From the NCBI GenBank assembly GCA_902806595.1, contig CADCXC010000003.1, positions 1,860,001-1,924,000 on the forward strand: a stretch of DNA of 64,000 nt, written 5' to 3'. Position numbers and translations under genes: made by a program. Source of the DNA: Pyrenopolyporus hunteri (Eukaryota; Ascomycota; Sordariomycetes; Xylariales; Hypoxylaceae). Of this stretch, positions 23,128 to 34,787 are shown piece after piece (the first letter of the stretch is position 1; each line of letters begins with the position of its first letter). The notes under the pieces are model-generated. The model had not been told where the DNA came from and did not search any database. It was given only the letters and a program-made list of their open reading frames with translations.

Positions 23128-25461
23128 TTAGTATTCGGTTCGTTTCACTTTATCATACAGCGACACATCCATCTTCTTCAACGCCTGCTCGAACAGTTCG
23201 CGGCATCGCACGCGGCTGCCAAGCTTAGCACATAACAGGAACGCGCCGCTAAGTTTGCGGTGCAGGCTATACGTTTCCTCGGGCGGCGGACTCAGACGCT
23301 CGCGGATCATGACTGGGATGAGCGCCTTGACACGGTCCGTGATGGTCTGGTTGCTAAAGTCGTAGACTTCGGGCGCAGATCCGAGGAAGGGCTCAGCAAG
23401 CGTTAGGATCGAGGCAATATGTGCGTCGAGCATGGTCTTGCTTTCGTGGCCCGTCAGATAGCCCAAGCTTTCCGAGAGCTCTTTGATAGCCCTGCGGTCG
23501 GAGCGGGCTGCTGCCGCGAGCAAATTGACGTACTGGACGACGAAGCGCTCGGGAAACTCGCGAGAGGCGCCGAAGTCGAGGAGCTCAAGCTTCTGGGTCT
23601 TGGGGTTGTACAGGAAGTTGGTCCAGTTGGGGTCCGTCTGCATGAAGCGGAACTCGGTGATCTCGCGTAGGCAGAGCCGCAGGATCTGCGTGCCTATCCA
23701 GTCTCTTTGTTCCTGTGTGAACGACTTATTCCGCGTCACGCCTACTCCTTCCATGAATTCCATCGTCAGTACGTGCTTCGCAGAGGCTTCCGGGTAGATC
23801 TTGGGCACGACAAAGACGTCCGGCTCTCCGGCCAGAAGCTCGCGGTACCGTCTCCCACACTCGGCCTCCCGCTCGTAATCGCACTCCCAACCTAGCTCCG
23901 TCCGCGCGTTGTCGATTGTCTTGTTAAGGTACAGGCCTTTTGGCAGCATCTTAGAGGCGGTTAGAAGCATGGACAGGTTATCTAGGTCCGAATTGATTGA
24001 GTCTGCGACACCCGGAAACTGAATCTTGACAGCCACTTTCTCGCCCGTGGACTTGAGCGTTGCGCGATGCACCTGGCCAATTGAGGCCGCTGCTATCGGC
24101 TTATCCTCGAACTCGTCAAATAGGTCACGCCAGTTGGGTCCAAGATTTGATGTGAGAACACGATCGCGCTGCCACGCGGGCATATAATCCGCCCGATCCT
24201 GGACTCGCTGGAGAACCTCCTGGATGGGCGCGGGAAGCATCTTCGAGTCTTGAAAACTCATCATCTGGCCCAGTTTCAGCGCGGCCCCCCTCATTCTTGA
24301 AAGCTTGGCAACAAGCCGCTCCATGTTTCCAGAACTGAATAGCAGTGAACCCTGGCCGCCGCCGCCGAATCCTCTACTGATCCCTTCGCTAATGGCTCCC
24401 CCTAGCATTCCAGCAGCTAATCCCCCGTAGTTCCATAACCGGCTCAGGCGACTAGCCGGCACCTTGGACTCCCGGAGGACATAAGCCGGTCTGGCTGACC
24501 CGTCGTGAAACATCTCTTGTGTTTCGGTTGTTGCGTCTAGTAGTGTCTCTGCCTCTGCTTTGGATACGATTTCATTAACCATCTGTGTGTGTTCTTGTTC
24601 GGCATTTTGGCTTATAGACTCTCCAGTGAATGGCTTATCATTATCTGCGTTAGCATGTGTCGTATTCTCATTCGCCGTTGGGTTTCCTTGCGGCGCCGTT
24701 ATCTCAGCAATAGGGGACGCCGCCTGGGTCTTCCCCTGGTGGGGTTTGGCCTGCCCGTGTCCAAAATCCTTGAACCACCCAGGAGACGGAGCCGCAACAC
24801 TAGGCCGCTTTGGACGTATTATGTCCTTCTGTCCCCCCAAAATCTGCGAGCCCCGATTCGTGTGAAATACGTTTATATTCACGTCCGGGGGTACGTCTCC
24901 CTCGGCTGTATTGGTCGCGGACGCCCCCAATTGCGTTGAAGGAGGCTGAGAAGCTGAATTTGATTCAATGTTCCGGTCTCTTTCAATGCCCTCAGAGCTC
25001 TTCCGAAGCTGCGCTATGATTGCACTTTGGTCCGGCTGTACCACCGAGGACTGCTGTGTCGTTGCAACGTCGCTCGGCGGGCTGCGTCGAAAGAAACTCC
25101 TGTAAACATCTCGTTGGTCTGCGGGCGAGGATTCTGTCCCCCTAAAGCCGCCCTGCGCACCCCCCGATGAAGCATTCTCCGCACTGGGCTCTACGCTTTC
25201 GGATTGAGCTGCAGTTGAGGTGGACTGAGGAGTCGCATCTTGTGGCTGTCCCCCACCATTGGCTGAGGCATCATCAGCGCTGTGGGTTCCCGGCTGGTCC
25301 GAATAAACACTCCGCTGTCTTTCCCTCAAGGACCGCACAATGCTTGAGGTTTGGCCATAGCGATCGATTTGTCGAGCCCGAAGCTCTATATGTCTCGATG
25401 CGACGGACCGGGAGGCTTTGACGACAGCGGCCAAGTCGATAAGGATGTCCGCGAACCTCAT
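23128..25461 (-). CDS. COQ8: COQ8/ABC1 atypical kinase of coenzyme Q biosynthesis
   Basis: Single exon, 777 residues, ATG at 25461. The ABC1/ADCK signatures are in order: KxGQ as ALKLGQMMSFQD (about residue 392), the alanine-rich loop PIAAASIGQVHRA, the lysine block KVAVKIQFPG, ECDYEREAE, the catalytic segment QTDPNWTNF and the metal site LLDFGAS. These define the mitochondrial ATPase/kinase-like protein that supports the coenzyme Q synthesis complex at the inner membrane. The N-terminus is rich in basic residues and may serve as a presequence. About residues 60-330 are low-complexity Ser/Gln/Asn/Thr-rich and much longer than in yeast Coq8 (about 500 residues in all). A glycine-rich hydrophobic stretch precedes the domain. 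Confidence 0.95.
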   Translation of the reverse strand: MRFADILIDLAAVVKASRSVASRHIELRARQIDRYGQTSSIVRSLRERQRSVYSDQPGTHSADDASANGGGQPQDATPQSTSTAAQSESVEPSAENASSGGAQGGFRGTESSPADQRDVYRSFFRRSPPSDVATTQQSSVVQPDQSAIIAQLRKSSEGIERDRNIESNSASQPPSTQLGASATNTAEGDVPPDVNINVFHTNRGSQILGGQKDIIRPKRPSVAAPSPGWFKDFGHGQAKPHQGKTQAASPIAEITAPQGNPTANENTTHANADNDKPFTGESISQNAEQEHTQMVNEIVSKAEAETLLDATTETQEMFHDGSARPAYVLRESKVPASRLSRLWNYGGLAAGMLGGAISEGISRGFGGGGQGSLLFSSGNMERLVAKLSRMRGAALKLGQMMSFQDSKMLPAPIQEVLQRVQDRADYMPAWQRDRVLTSNLGPNWRDLFDEFEDKPIAAASIGQVHRATLKSTGEKVAVKIQFPGVADSINSDLDNLSMLLTASKMLPKGLYLNKTIDNARTELGWECDYEREAECGRRYRELLAGEPDVFVVPKIYPEASAKHVLTMEFMEGVGVTRNKSFTQEQRDWIGTQILRLCLREITEFRFMQTDPNWTNFLYNPKTQKLELLDFGASREFPERFVVQYVNLLAAAARSDRRAIKELSESLGYLTGHESKTMLDAHIASILTLAEPFLGSAPEVYDFSNQTITDRVKALIPVMIRERLSPPPEETYSLHRKLSGAFLLCAKLGSRVRCRELFEQALKKMDVSLYDKVKRTEY

Positions 25462-27238
25462 AGGGACAACTTATATACAAGGTGAGTATCTACCTCATAT
25501 CCTCATTATAGCCCTGTCGTTCAGTTCCCGCCTCCTGAGTAATTGTTTTAACGCCAGGTGAGACTTTGTTGAGAGAGACTTATAAGTTTAGGTGAGCTCG
25601 AAAAATAAAAGGTACGTAGACTAAGCTCGCGCCACATTTGTGGCTGATGCAGTACCCTCAAAGCGTAAATGTGCGGATGGAAGCCACAAGTTAGCGAGGC
25701 CCTATGACGTCTACAGGGACGCCCAATTGTGTACGATATACAACTTTGGGTACCACTCTTTCAACTCCAACTCTTCACCGTGGAAATTAGGTAGACAACC
25801 AATTTCCCCAACGCGATACGTATAAGTATATGGCGTGGCATTGGTATAATCCCTTGGGCCCTGTATGTGTCCAAGCACGGCAAGCACCGGACGAGCAAGT
25901 TCTCGAACGAGAGGTCATGAGGAACAAGTACGTATATGGTATTTGTTAGGTCTCATGTCAACCTATGAGCCTGGAATATGAGTTCTAACAGTATTACAAC
26001 TACGTATAATACGGCCATCTTTCTCAGCGAAAATATTTCGAAGGATGGAGAAAACAGATAATGGCTGAAACCCCATTCATTTTCCGGGAATATCCCTTTG
26101 TTCGCAGCCGAAAGAATAGGTACGCACTTACACAGAGAATGTTGGCTGCTCGCTTATGAGTTGCATCATATGGTATAATGAACACCATAGCCTTCTTATC
26201 CCTATTTCCGTAACCCCCCTATTTACTCTCAATTATTTGGAATTCCTCGGCTGACTGCCAGGACTCGGGTCCGCTGGGGCCACACGGCGGATAAAACAAT
26301 TACCCCTTTTCCCACCTAGGAGTAGGCTTGGGTCAGTAGGAATTCATTGGATACATTTGTTCGTCCATAAACGTGACCCCCATTGAACTTTAATGCATTC
26401 TAATTCGCGATCCTAAACGTTGGGCGCGCCAGTTGTCACCGAAAATATAAATTCTGGACCGGCAATGGTTGGCCTGTATGTCGTTCTGTGCTCACATCGT
26501 ATAATCCTGTTGTTTCGGGTTGAATCCGTTCCCATTATCCCCTGATTGGGATGAAACAATATCCGATAAAATCACAAAGCCGATCAACAGTTTGCGCATC
26601 AAACGACGCCGTATCAATAGAAAATATTGGGATATTCGTGTCTACCTAGTAAAATCACCTACGGCAGCCATTACATCCCACATTAGAGCCCCCCAGGGTC
26701 TCCATTCCTGAATAGTCTGCCATCTTCCGGAACGTCGTTTTGTCATCCAGTCATCGGGAAATACAACACCCTCGTTCAACATGGTACAGTATTCTAGCCA
26801 ATCCACGCAAGACAGTAGTCGCAGGTATCGACTTTGCCGTGGTGAGACCACCCGAAAACGAAAAGGGTGGGAGGTGACTCCGTCTCTCTGATGGACGCCT
26901 GTAGACCTTATGCATGATACTGTGACCCACCCGCCCAGTTCGTGATGTAGAAATAGAATAACCATCTTGGCCCAGTCTCTTTTGGTATCACACCAACCAC
27001 ACAACGCCTTTCCGTGGAATAATTGAATTGAATTGAATCGAATCGAAAGGGAGGAGCACAGGAGAACAATGATGTCCACCATGCTTCTGCAGCGTAGAAA
27101 AGATAATATCGAAGGAAAGTTAACAAAAGAATGGAGTTTCTCGCGTAAGAAACATGGGCTCTACTGGTACATATCGATGTATCATTTTGTCTTCAACCTC
27201 GAAGGGAACCAACGCGGCATCCGCCAGTCCGATGAATC
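25462..27238. other. Intergenic region, one possible small gene
   Basis: Upstream of COQ8 and downstream of the 7TM gene. Apart from the candidate at 25830-26159 I see no gene. A 146-codon minus frame at 26642-27082 lacks any recognisable motif, and its 5' part runs through a short AATTG repeat (about 27021-27043). Confidence 0.5.
25830..26159 (+). CDS. Possible small two-exon gene, 77 residues, unknown
   Basis: Proposed exons are 25830-25931 and 26028-26159. The first begins MAWHWYNPLGPVCVQARQAP and ends in an acidic/basic helix; the second reads RKYFEGWRKQIMAETPFIF and is rich in aromatic and basic residues. The donor is GTATAT and the acceptor CTCAG (96-nt intron). An alternative donor four bases earlier or a further intron at the AGGTACGC site is possible. 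The amino acid composition looks coding, but I recognise no family, and it may be chance or a gene remnant. Confidence 0.3.
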
Positions 27239-29394
27239 TTAGATCCAGTTAGGTTTATCGTCCGCGGCGCTGCTCGAGCTGCCACGGCCTCGAGACGATG
27301 GCTGTGCTGCCATTCCTTGCACTGGTGTGGTATTCGATCTTCGGGGAGGATTAAACCCGACTCCCCTTGGGCTCGGCGTCCTTGTCTTTGCAGGGCTACT
27401 TGGGCTATAGACTGTCGGGTTCAGAGTGCAATCCTGCTTCTCGCCTTCGGGTTTCGGGGGTACGGGTGGAAGGGTTTTCATCCTGAGATCCCTCGAATAA
27501 GCGGGACTCGGTAGTGGTACGACGTCTTGGGAATCGACGGTTGTAAGAGGACTGGGCCGGTACATGCTCGCTGTTTCCTCTAGTTGAGCACGGTCGAGAG
27601 TATATACTCTTTCGGCTTCCGTAGAAACTTTGCCGTTTATTGGCCCGATGTCTGCAACGTTTGAGATGCGTATACCTATCTGAACTGTTGCGGAAGAACC
27701 TAATGATGAATTACGCTTGTGGCGGCCCCAACTGGTTCGGATCGACGGGGGTGGTCTGAGAGAGTCATCTAGGTCCTCAGATGGAAACCCAGTCACTGTT
27801 ATGCTTGGTTGTGTGTCAGGGCTGTAGGCGGTTGGTGGCAGCAACGTGCCAGAGGTAACATTGCCGCTATTTTTGTTCGGAAAGAGGGTGTATGATGCTG
27901 ATGGTTTTCGGCCGTGCCCAATAACTAAAGGAGCGGTTGGGACTTGAGCAGACTCTAGGGCAGTTGGAATATTCAGAGTCTCGAATACAGCATTGGATCT
28001 CAATGGATTTAGGTTGCTCGGACTGGTCAATGGAGAATTCATTGGGTATAGGGCTTCTCCACGCTCCACAGCGTCGCTCTTCTCATTCATAAGGCTCTCC
28101 TGACTTTCCGTTTTTGAGGAAAACCCGGGACCCATCACGGGTTGGAGTATGTGGTCGTCGAAGTTCGTTCCCTTGACCCGAGTATGTTGCTTTAGCTTTT
28201 CGCGCTCGTATTCGGCCAGCTCGTGTTTGGGGCTGATCGTAGCAATGGTATTGGATCGGAGAAATAGATGGAGACCACCATTTGTAATCCCTGTGATGTT
28301 GGCCACGACAGTTGAAATCGTCGACAACGTTAGTCCGGTATTACTGCTATCCTCCATCGGATTCGAGAAGGTCAAGGATATGAAGAATGGCACGATCAAG
28401 GCCTATGAAGACTTAGTAGGTACGAATCTCATGGATATAGCGTGTAATGCTCACGTTGGTTATGACCGCCAGGATAAGGAAATACACCATCCTGGAAGCG
28501 TTGACCCTCTCGGAATCCTCAATTATCGAATATCGTGTTAGCCTCACGAAGATGATAATGCTACAGATCGCCAAAACAACAGCGATAATCAGTAGCACCA
28601 CAAATCCTCCCTCGGCCCATCTTGCGACAAACCAGAAAAGTGAAGCGTAGCAAAACGTGGGAGGCTGAATGAAATAGCCGACCAAGCCCGTAGCCAGCAA
28701 AAGAGCTTTAATTACGAGGAGACAGAGGGCAACGGTCCATTTGCTTCTGGGGGGGAATGGTCTACGTTTGAGAGCTCGGAAAGTAACTTCCAATCCGAAG
28801 ACTAGCTGTATGTAAGGCACGATGAAAATCGCTATAATGCAGGTCAGCATGATATTAATCCACGGCTTCAATATATCAGGCATTACATACTAGGCCACAT
28901 GACTTGCGATATTAGGGAGCATCCGCGTAGGAATATATCGTTCAGCCCGTACGATTGAGAGACAGCAAATATTATGCCCTGGACTGTAATACCTAGGCAG
29001 AGAAAAAAGGGGTATGTGGCGGGGCCTCGAACGCAGTGGAAAACACTGATTCTTGAACTAGTCGTAAGCGCTATATCCATGAATTGTTTGCAATATTCGA
29101 AACTCACCTCCGCTTGCCCTCCAAATTTGATCGTTTTGCTGTTGTATAGCAATCGTAGAAGATGCCAGCTGCCGTTGCAAAAGCTGACAAGGTATTGAAA
29201 GCGGCGAGTATAATGGTGGAGGTTCGTATCGAATTCGCGGCCATGACCTTGAATTGATTGATGATACCAAGTGTCGAGTTGCTGCTAAAAGCAGCTTGAG
29301 AGAACCCATTTGGATAACCTAGCGAACTCGCGTTTTGCTGCCAGTTGTTGCCCGCATTACTCCAACTATGAAGACTATCCATACTGTCCAACAT
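27239..29394 (-). CDS. Seven-transmembrane receptor-like membrane protein
   Basis: Four exons on the minus strand: 29394-29108, 29057-28891, 28831-28455 and 28402-27239, with introns of 50, 59 and 52 nt, giving 664 residues. Splicing restores seven hydrophobic helices, for example TSTIILAAFNTLSAFATAAG, FFLCLGITVQGIIFAV, QVMWPTIFIVPYIQLVFGLE, ALCLLVIKALLLATGLVGYF, FVVLLIIAVVLAICSIIIFV and FLILAVITNALIVPFFISL. The seventh is weaker, near STISTVVANITG. A short Asn/Ser-rich N-terminus with possible glycosylation sites precedes helix 1. About 340 Ser/Pro/Thr-rich residues follow helix 7 and are probably cytosolic. The topology fits a G-protein-coupled-receptor-like protein, but I see no signature of a named fungal class (no CFEM, Ste2, Ste3, cAMP-receptor or PQ-loop motif), so the function is open. 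Confidence 0.75.
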
Positions 29395-32300
29395 GGCTAT
29401 GCCCGGTTTTGATCGGTATCAGGCGAGGGCTTTGGGCCAAAGAGTCGCCTGTGGTCGTAGCCAAGTCATCTAACTAGGAAACGCGCTGGAGTTGCCCTTG
29501 ATAATACAGTATGACTTCCGTCTACGGGATGAAGGGGAAGATGACGGGACGCAAAGCAGACCTGGGAAAATGTCACACAGAAGAGCCCGCTCATGAAAAA
29601 GAGGAAAATAATTCCTGGACCAGCAGATATCAGGTCAAGCCTGAACGAATGGAAGTGAAGAGAACGTGTTGGCCACGGGCAGCGAAGGCCAGCGAAATGA
29701 AGAACGTGCACCAGGCCACAAGTCTCCTGTAGAGGAGATGGCAGAATTAGAAGGATGCATGAAAAGAAGTCGATAATAAGAGACGGGCTCTGTGAAGGGA
29801 CTACCCCGAGGGTAGGTAGCAGTCCCGCGCGGGCCAGCCATCTCCGGGATCAAGCCAACGGCTCGTTCTGCAGATACTTCCAGGGTATCGTCATCTTGCT
29901 AGTGTTGGCACGGTCCATGTGAAGAAGCAAGATATTGGCGACTGGCCAGGACCCGCCGATGGCGGCGACAGCATGTAACTGTACACACTGGTGAGGCTGC
30001 TATGTACCAGCCATATCAATTCGTCCAAAGCGAACAGGTTCAGTACCTTTCGGATGAGATTCTAGGAACCGGTAGGGGTCTGAGTACACGGGAAATACCC
30101 ATTCGAGCTAGGTTGGCCCATTATCTGAGAGCCCATAGCCAGACTCTGGGAGAGGAAGGGCTGTAACGGCCGGAATCCAGGCGGTGCTATCTGTTAGAGG
30201 GCATTGAAAAGCCAGTAGATGAGGCAGAGATGGAACGTGTAGTGGTTTCGTCGTCCCTTGTCCGCTCGCTAAATTATCGAAATGTGGATGGGGCTCAAGC
30301 CACTTAAACCTCATTGGGGAAGATTGAAGCCCAATAGAGATTAGTCTGAGGGCGGCCGCGGCCAGGGGCAGACATGTCCGAACACAGGCCAGACGCACCC
30401 CTGTAACACCTTTTTGATATTGGCTTCGACTTCTTCACTCTTATCGGTCGTTTATCGAAGGGTTTGACACTGCACGAATAAGATAGCTCTTCAGCTCAGA
30501 GTTCCACATACCTATCGCTTACTACTACTAGGTCATATTCTCACATTTCCGGAGTACATGCAACTCCTGAGAGTACGCGTGGCTGAATGTTTCTAGGGCC
30601 CTATCTTGTTTCTGGAAGCAATGATATGTATGTTCATTCAACGACCAATGTTCTGGGTTTTTCGACAGCTTCGGTGGATGAAGGATCCAGCGCAGGGAAA
30701 GCTCTGTAATCTAACGCAAGGAAAAACCCCTGTACCATGCAAGTCTTTTCATCCCCACCCTTTCCAGCTATTCCAAGAGAGTATAGCATCTTATCTTATA
30801 GACTTCTCAGTTAACTTCGCTCGTAGCCTGAATATGTGCTAGATTTCTTTTCTCGATGGTTTACATTACATTCATGGGCTCGTCTAAGTCTTGGTAAAAT
30901 CGGGAGATGGTACGATCGCGTTCGGCTTAATGGTCGATCCTAACGGTAGCATTGGTATACTTAAAATACGGTCTGTGCCCGTCCCCCCATGTCCCCCAGA
31001 AGCTGGACTAAAGTCTGAAGCGCTGCTCGTAAGAGATGGTGAGTTTAGACTACGGAGCCGGTGGGAACCCCTTGCGCGAATCGCTGCAGGCGTGATACAA
31101 CCAATCGCGGACGGCGGGGTTCCTGCAGACAATCTTTCAGACGAACAGACATGAGTTGAGAAGCCGACGGCAGGAACTTCTACATAGCCCTATAGTAAAG
31201 TCTGGAGGCCCGGATTCAACGGAAGCTCAAGAAGCTGATTAGTCGGCGTGTCGGCCGTCCCTGGAAGGGCAGTTAATGGCTCACGTAATGAAACCCAATC
31301 CCTATCAGTCTCGCCATTAGTAATGAAACATAGAAATTGTTCCGCCTAGATTCTTACTAAACCATAAGCAAAATAAACTCGGTGTCGATAAAGTCGACCC
31401 GGTGTATTACTACGTCCCAAACTTGGATTTATGGCATGAATGCTATGTGTCAAGGTAGGGATGGTTTGCCACCCTGTTTCTCGGGATGGAGAGCAACTTT
31501 TGCATAGACTCCGGGGAAATAACGTGGCGTTCAGGCCCCTATCCTGCATACTTACCTAGGCGTCGTTGTAGGAAGCTTCCATGCGTCCAAGCACAACGAG
31601 AAAGCAACCCTGGGGTCAATTATTCGGGAAAGTATTTTAGTTGGCAGGAAGTTGTCTATCCGAGATGAGGAGGATCACGATTGAGGGCGAATCATTAGCT
31701 GGACTTAGGTATTCTAACGACGGAAATCGTGCCCACCGACTGCGCTTCTTAAAGGTATGATATCGCTAGAGAACAAATCATCCGGATTCCTACCTGATAT
31801 TGCCAAGCCCACGAGATTGGTGGATAGGAGCCGTGATGAGATTGCTAAATGCATAGGTAGGTATGTTAAGGATAAGGAGCTCGTATGAATGTCTTATACG
31901 ACATCGTTTCCGTTAACTCACCATCACGCCGCAATACTGGTAATCTTGCTTCATTCCTTCATAGCCCAAGTCAACGGCTCACTTAGGTTTCAGAGTCTTT
32001 GGGTTGGTGATATTTGCTAGATCTGTAAAGCATGAGGCTTCGCCGGTAGTCTTAACTTTTTCTCGGTAAATGTGACGATACTACCTAAAGCGTGATATAG
32101 ACGGAATCTTTATTGTAGGGTTTATCGATATGTGAGTGTATTAGATACTTACCTAATTACATAATTCACGCCGGAGACAGACTGCATAGGTATACATGTA
32201 ACTATGTACCTGCCTACATACCGGCTGACGCGTGTTCTATTACATAAGCCCGAGTCAAAACGGGGCAGAAGTACCTAGGTACTAGGTCGTGGTGTCAAGC

Positions 32301-34787
32301 CCTCTCAAATTCTGCCGGCTAAAAATTTACACGGGTGCAACACCTGAAGCTAAGTTTCCACTTTATCGATTTGACTGATGGAATTCATCTTCTCCAACCC
32401 CAAGATTCCAAGTATCTTGGTGACAGTTCAACCTTCGGATCATCATCACTATATGTGTATTATCATTCTTTCGTTTGCGGATGCCCCCATCGCCGCATCT
32501 TCTAGCAACCGTCTGTAGTTTTAGTCATTCTATTTCTACTTTTGACGCTTTGGCTCCGCGAGCACTCGGACGCGAATTTATTAGGGATTGACCGACACTG
32601 CCGACGTTGATATTGTTGGAATTACCAATATACTTGCTTCGGACAATGTCCTCTACCGGGCAACGAAACACATCTTTGACTAGCGGCGGCTAGGTAACTC
32701 TCGCCGTCACGAACCCTCTCGACTGATTTTTCCTTCGAAATGCATTGGAACCTGATCCCCCCCACATTTCCCCTCTATACCCAGTGGTCGTTCTCGTTCA
32801 GTCCTTCATCGAGCTTAAACTACGATCTCGCTACCGGTGGTATTTCGAACGCATACGGCTTCCAACGACCGAGTCCGCGTCTACGTAGATGGAGGGCAGA
32901 TGTCTACCTCCTATTCAGCTTGGCGGAGCCTCACCCTCGAGCCATGCACAATGCAGATTGCCTCAGACCTTGATCTTTTGTGCCTCAACATCATCATCAC
33001 CTAGTGGTACCGATATCTAGTGGAAGGAATGATATCCGCCAATCTGTCGGCTCATCCTAATACTCAAAGAAATCGCGAGCCATTTGCTACTCTAATCGGA
33101 CGTAGTCGAGTTCTCTGCCAGCATGATAATATCACGGTCCATCGCCAGTACCCGGTCCCACCGACCCTTTTTCGTGGCCGTTCTATACGTCAGCGGTACC
33201 ACCTGGTAGTCCTGTCCAGAGGTGGAACAAGATGACGATACCCAACATCCTATTTTGGCTTAACTACTACCCCCCAAGAGTACCAGAGTTTCCCCTAGTT
33301 TTTTACGCCTAGATACTTTCGTCAGGCCTCATGTCGGCTGCGTATCGCGTGGAAGAGAACTAGGCCACTAGCTGTCCCGTGGTGTTTGCATCTTAGGATA
33401 AATGAACGAAGGGTTGGACACGGAGACGATTTTTTGGTACGGGTACATTGGATCTTTCTATTGGCTTCCAATCCCGTGTCGCTCGGGCAGAGCTTGGCTC
33501 TCGGGCCGGCTGTTTGTTAGACTAGCCTAAGAAGCGGCTTTTCGAAGATCCTTCGCTACTGATTTCTCACAGGCAAAGAACTCAAACCCTGGTTCCGTCC
33601 TCAAATATAAAATAGTATGGAACCTAGGATGCCTGGGAGCCAGCCGACAACGGAAGCTCAAGGGACTTGTTTTTCGGAATACCATCGCAATCTAACCCAG
33701 CTTTCAGTTAGATGGGTGGAATGTCAAATTCCTGAGGATGTGGTTATTTATGTCTGATGGGGATTATGGTGACGGTAGGGAAGAAGGATTACCGGATATC
33801 AGGTAGATTGCACACACCCATTCATCGTAGATAGCACGCCCGGACTGTCTTACTGCTTGACTCGCCTTGCTACTCATGCTGGGCCTGGTAAGCCTGGAAG
33901 TATTGAGACATTTCCAGGTGTTTGCTCAGCCTCCACCGCAACACTCGGGGCCATTTGACAGCTTGACTCGAGTATGCCACGCCTGCGAGGCCCTCGATGT
34001 CTTTTCTTTCTTCTGTCCTGCTGTCTGGATGATGTGAGCGATGCTTCGCTTAAAATTGGAGGTTGGATATAAAAGAAAAGGGGATGGCTTAATGGTTGTC
34101 GCCCTTTTTCTTTCTTCCATCGTACGCTATCTGATCTATATCAGCGGTTTAGGTGGCGCTGGTTATAGTGGTGATAGAGGGCGCTTCAGCAGTGGGAAGC
34201 GCCCTAAAACAGGTGTAGGTACCTTATAACGGGCACCCCTGCTGGGTGGGCAGGTGGGCAGGTGTGCCGCAAGGCTGCCGGGGCGGAAAACGCCAAAGCT
34301 TCGCGACCCAGAGTTTTCTTGGACCACGGAAAACCTCTAAAGCGCCGTCCGTGGTCTTTTTTTTAACGCTTAAGCCCATCTTTCAACATTGAAACCAGCA
34401 AAAAAGACCGGGCCGCTTTCATTCACTTTTATTTGTCCCGTCCAACTCCTTCATCACGTCACCTCCAAACCTCGATATTCTCCAATACTTAACTCCCAGT
34501 TTCTGTTTACTTTAAGCCTGCACGTCCAATATTGGCCTTGCGGGGCAAACCAGGGTGAGGAAAAAAAAGGAAGAAGAGAGCGAGAGAGGTACCCGCGGGC
34601 ACACTTATCGACCTCTTATCAATCGCCTTTTCTCGATGAATGAGGCTGCTGAGGTGGCCTGACCCATGTCTCTCTCGGCGACATAATTTTACCGTTCTCT
34701 CTGGCTGGCCTGGCTAGCACTGCAGGTGGTCTAGCAGTACTCTGCCACTGGCATTGGCACTAATTAGATCAGTCAGTCAGTGCCAAA
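29395..34787. other. 5.4-kb gene-free region between divergent genes
   Basis: Upstream DNA of both the 7TM gene (minus) and CTK1 (plus). Frames are all under 100 codons and none has a recognisable domain. Two opposed short frames at 30884-31154 and moderately GC-rich blocks at about 32700-33240 may be gene remnants, but I cannot support them. A perfect 10-bp hairpin lies at 34178-34205. The last few hundred bases, rich in CT, are probably the CTK1 leader. Confidence 0.55.
34178..34205. repeat. Perfect 10-bp inverted repeat, 8-nt loop
   Basis: AGGGCGCTTC (34178-34187) is followed by an 8-base spacer and its exact complement GAAGCGCCCT (34196-34205). It lies about 580 bp before the CTK1 start and could form a GC-rich stem in RNA or serve as a dyad protein site. 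Not a tRNA. Confidence 0.8.

Noticed and set aside
26642..27082. 146-codon minus frame
   Set aside because: No recognisable motif, and its start lies in a short AATTG repeat. Kept only as an observation.
30108..30398. 96-codon minus frame with a signal-peptide-like start
   Set aside because: Hydrophobic start could be chance. No conserved Cys pattern and no gene context.
30884..31154. Opposed 82- and 87-codon frames
   Set aside because: Both look vaguely coding, which is typical of frame shadowing. No family could be named, so no pseudogene is claimed.
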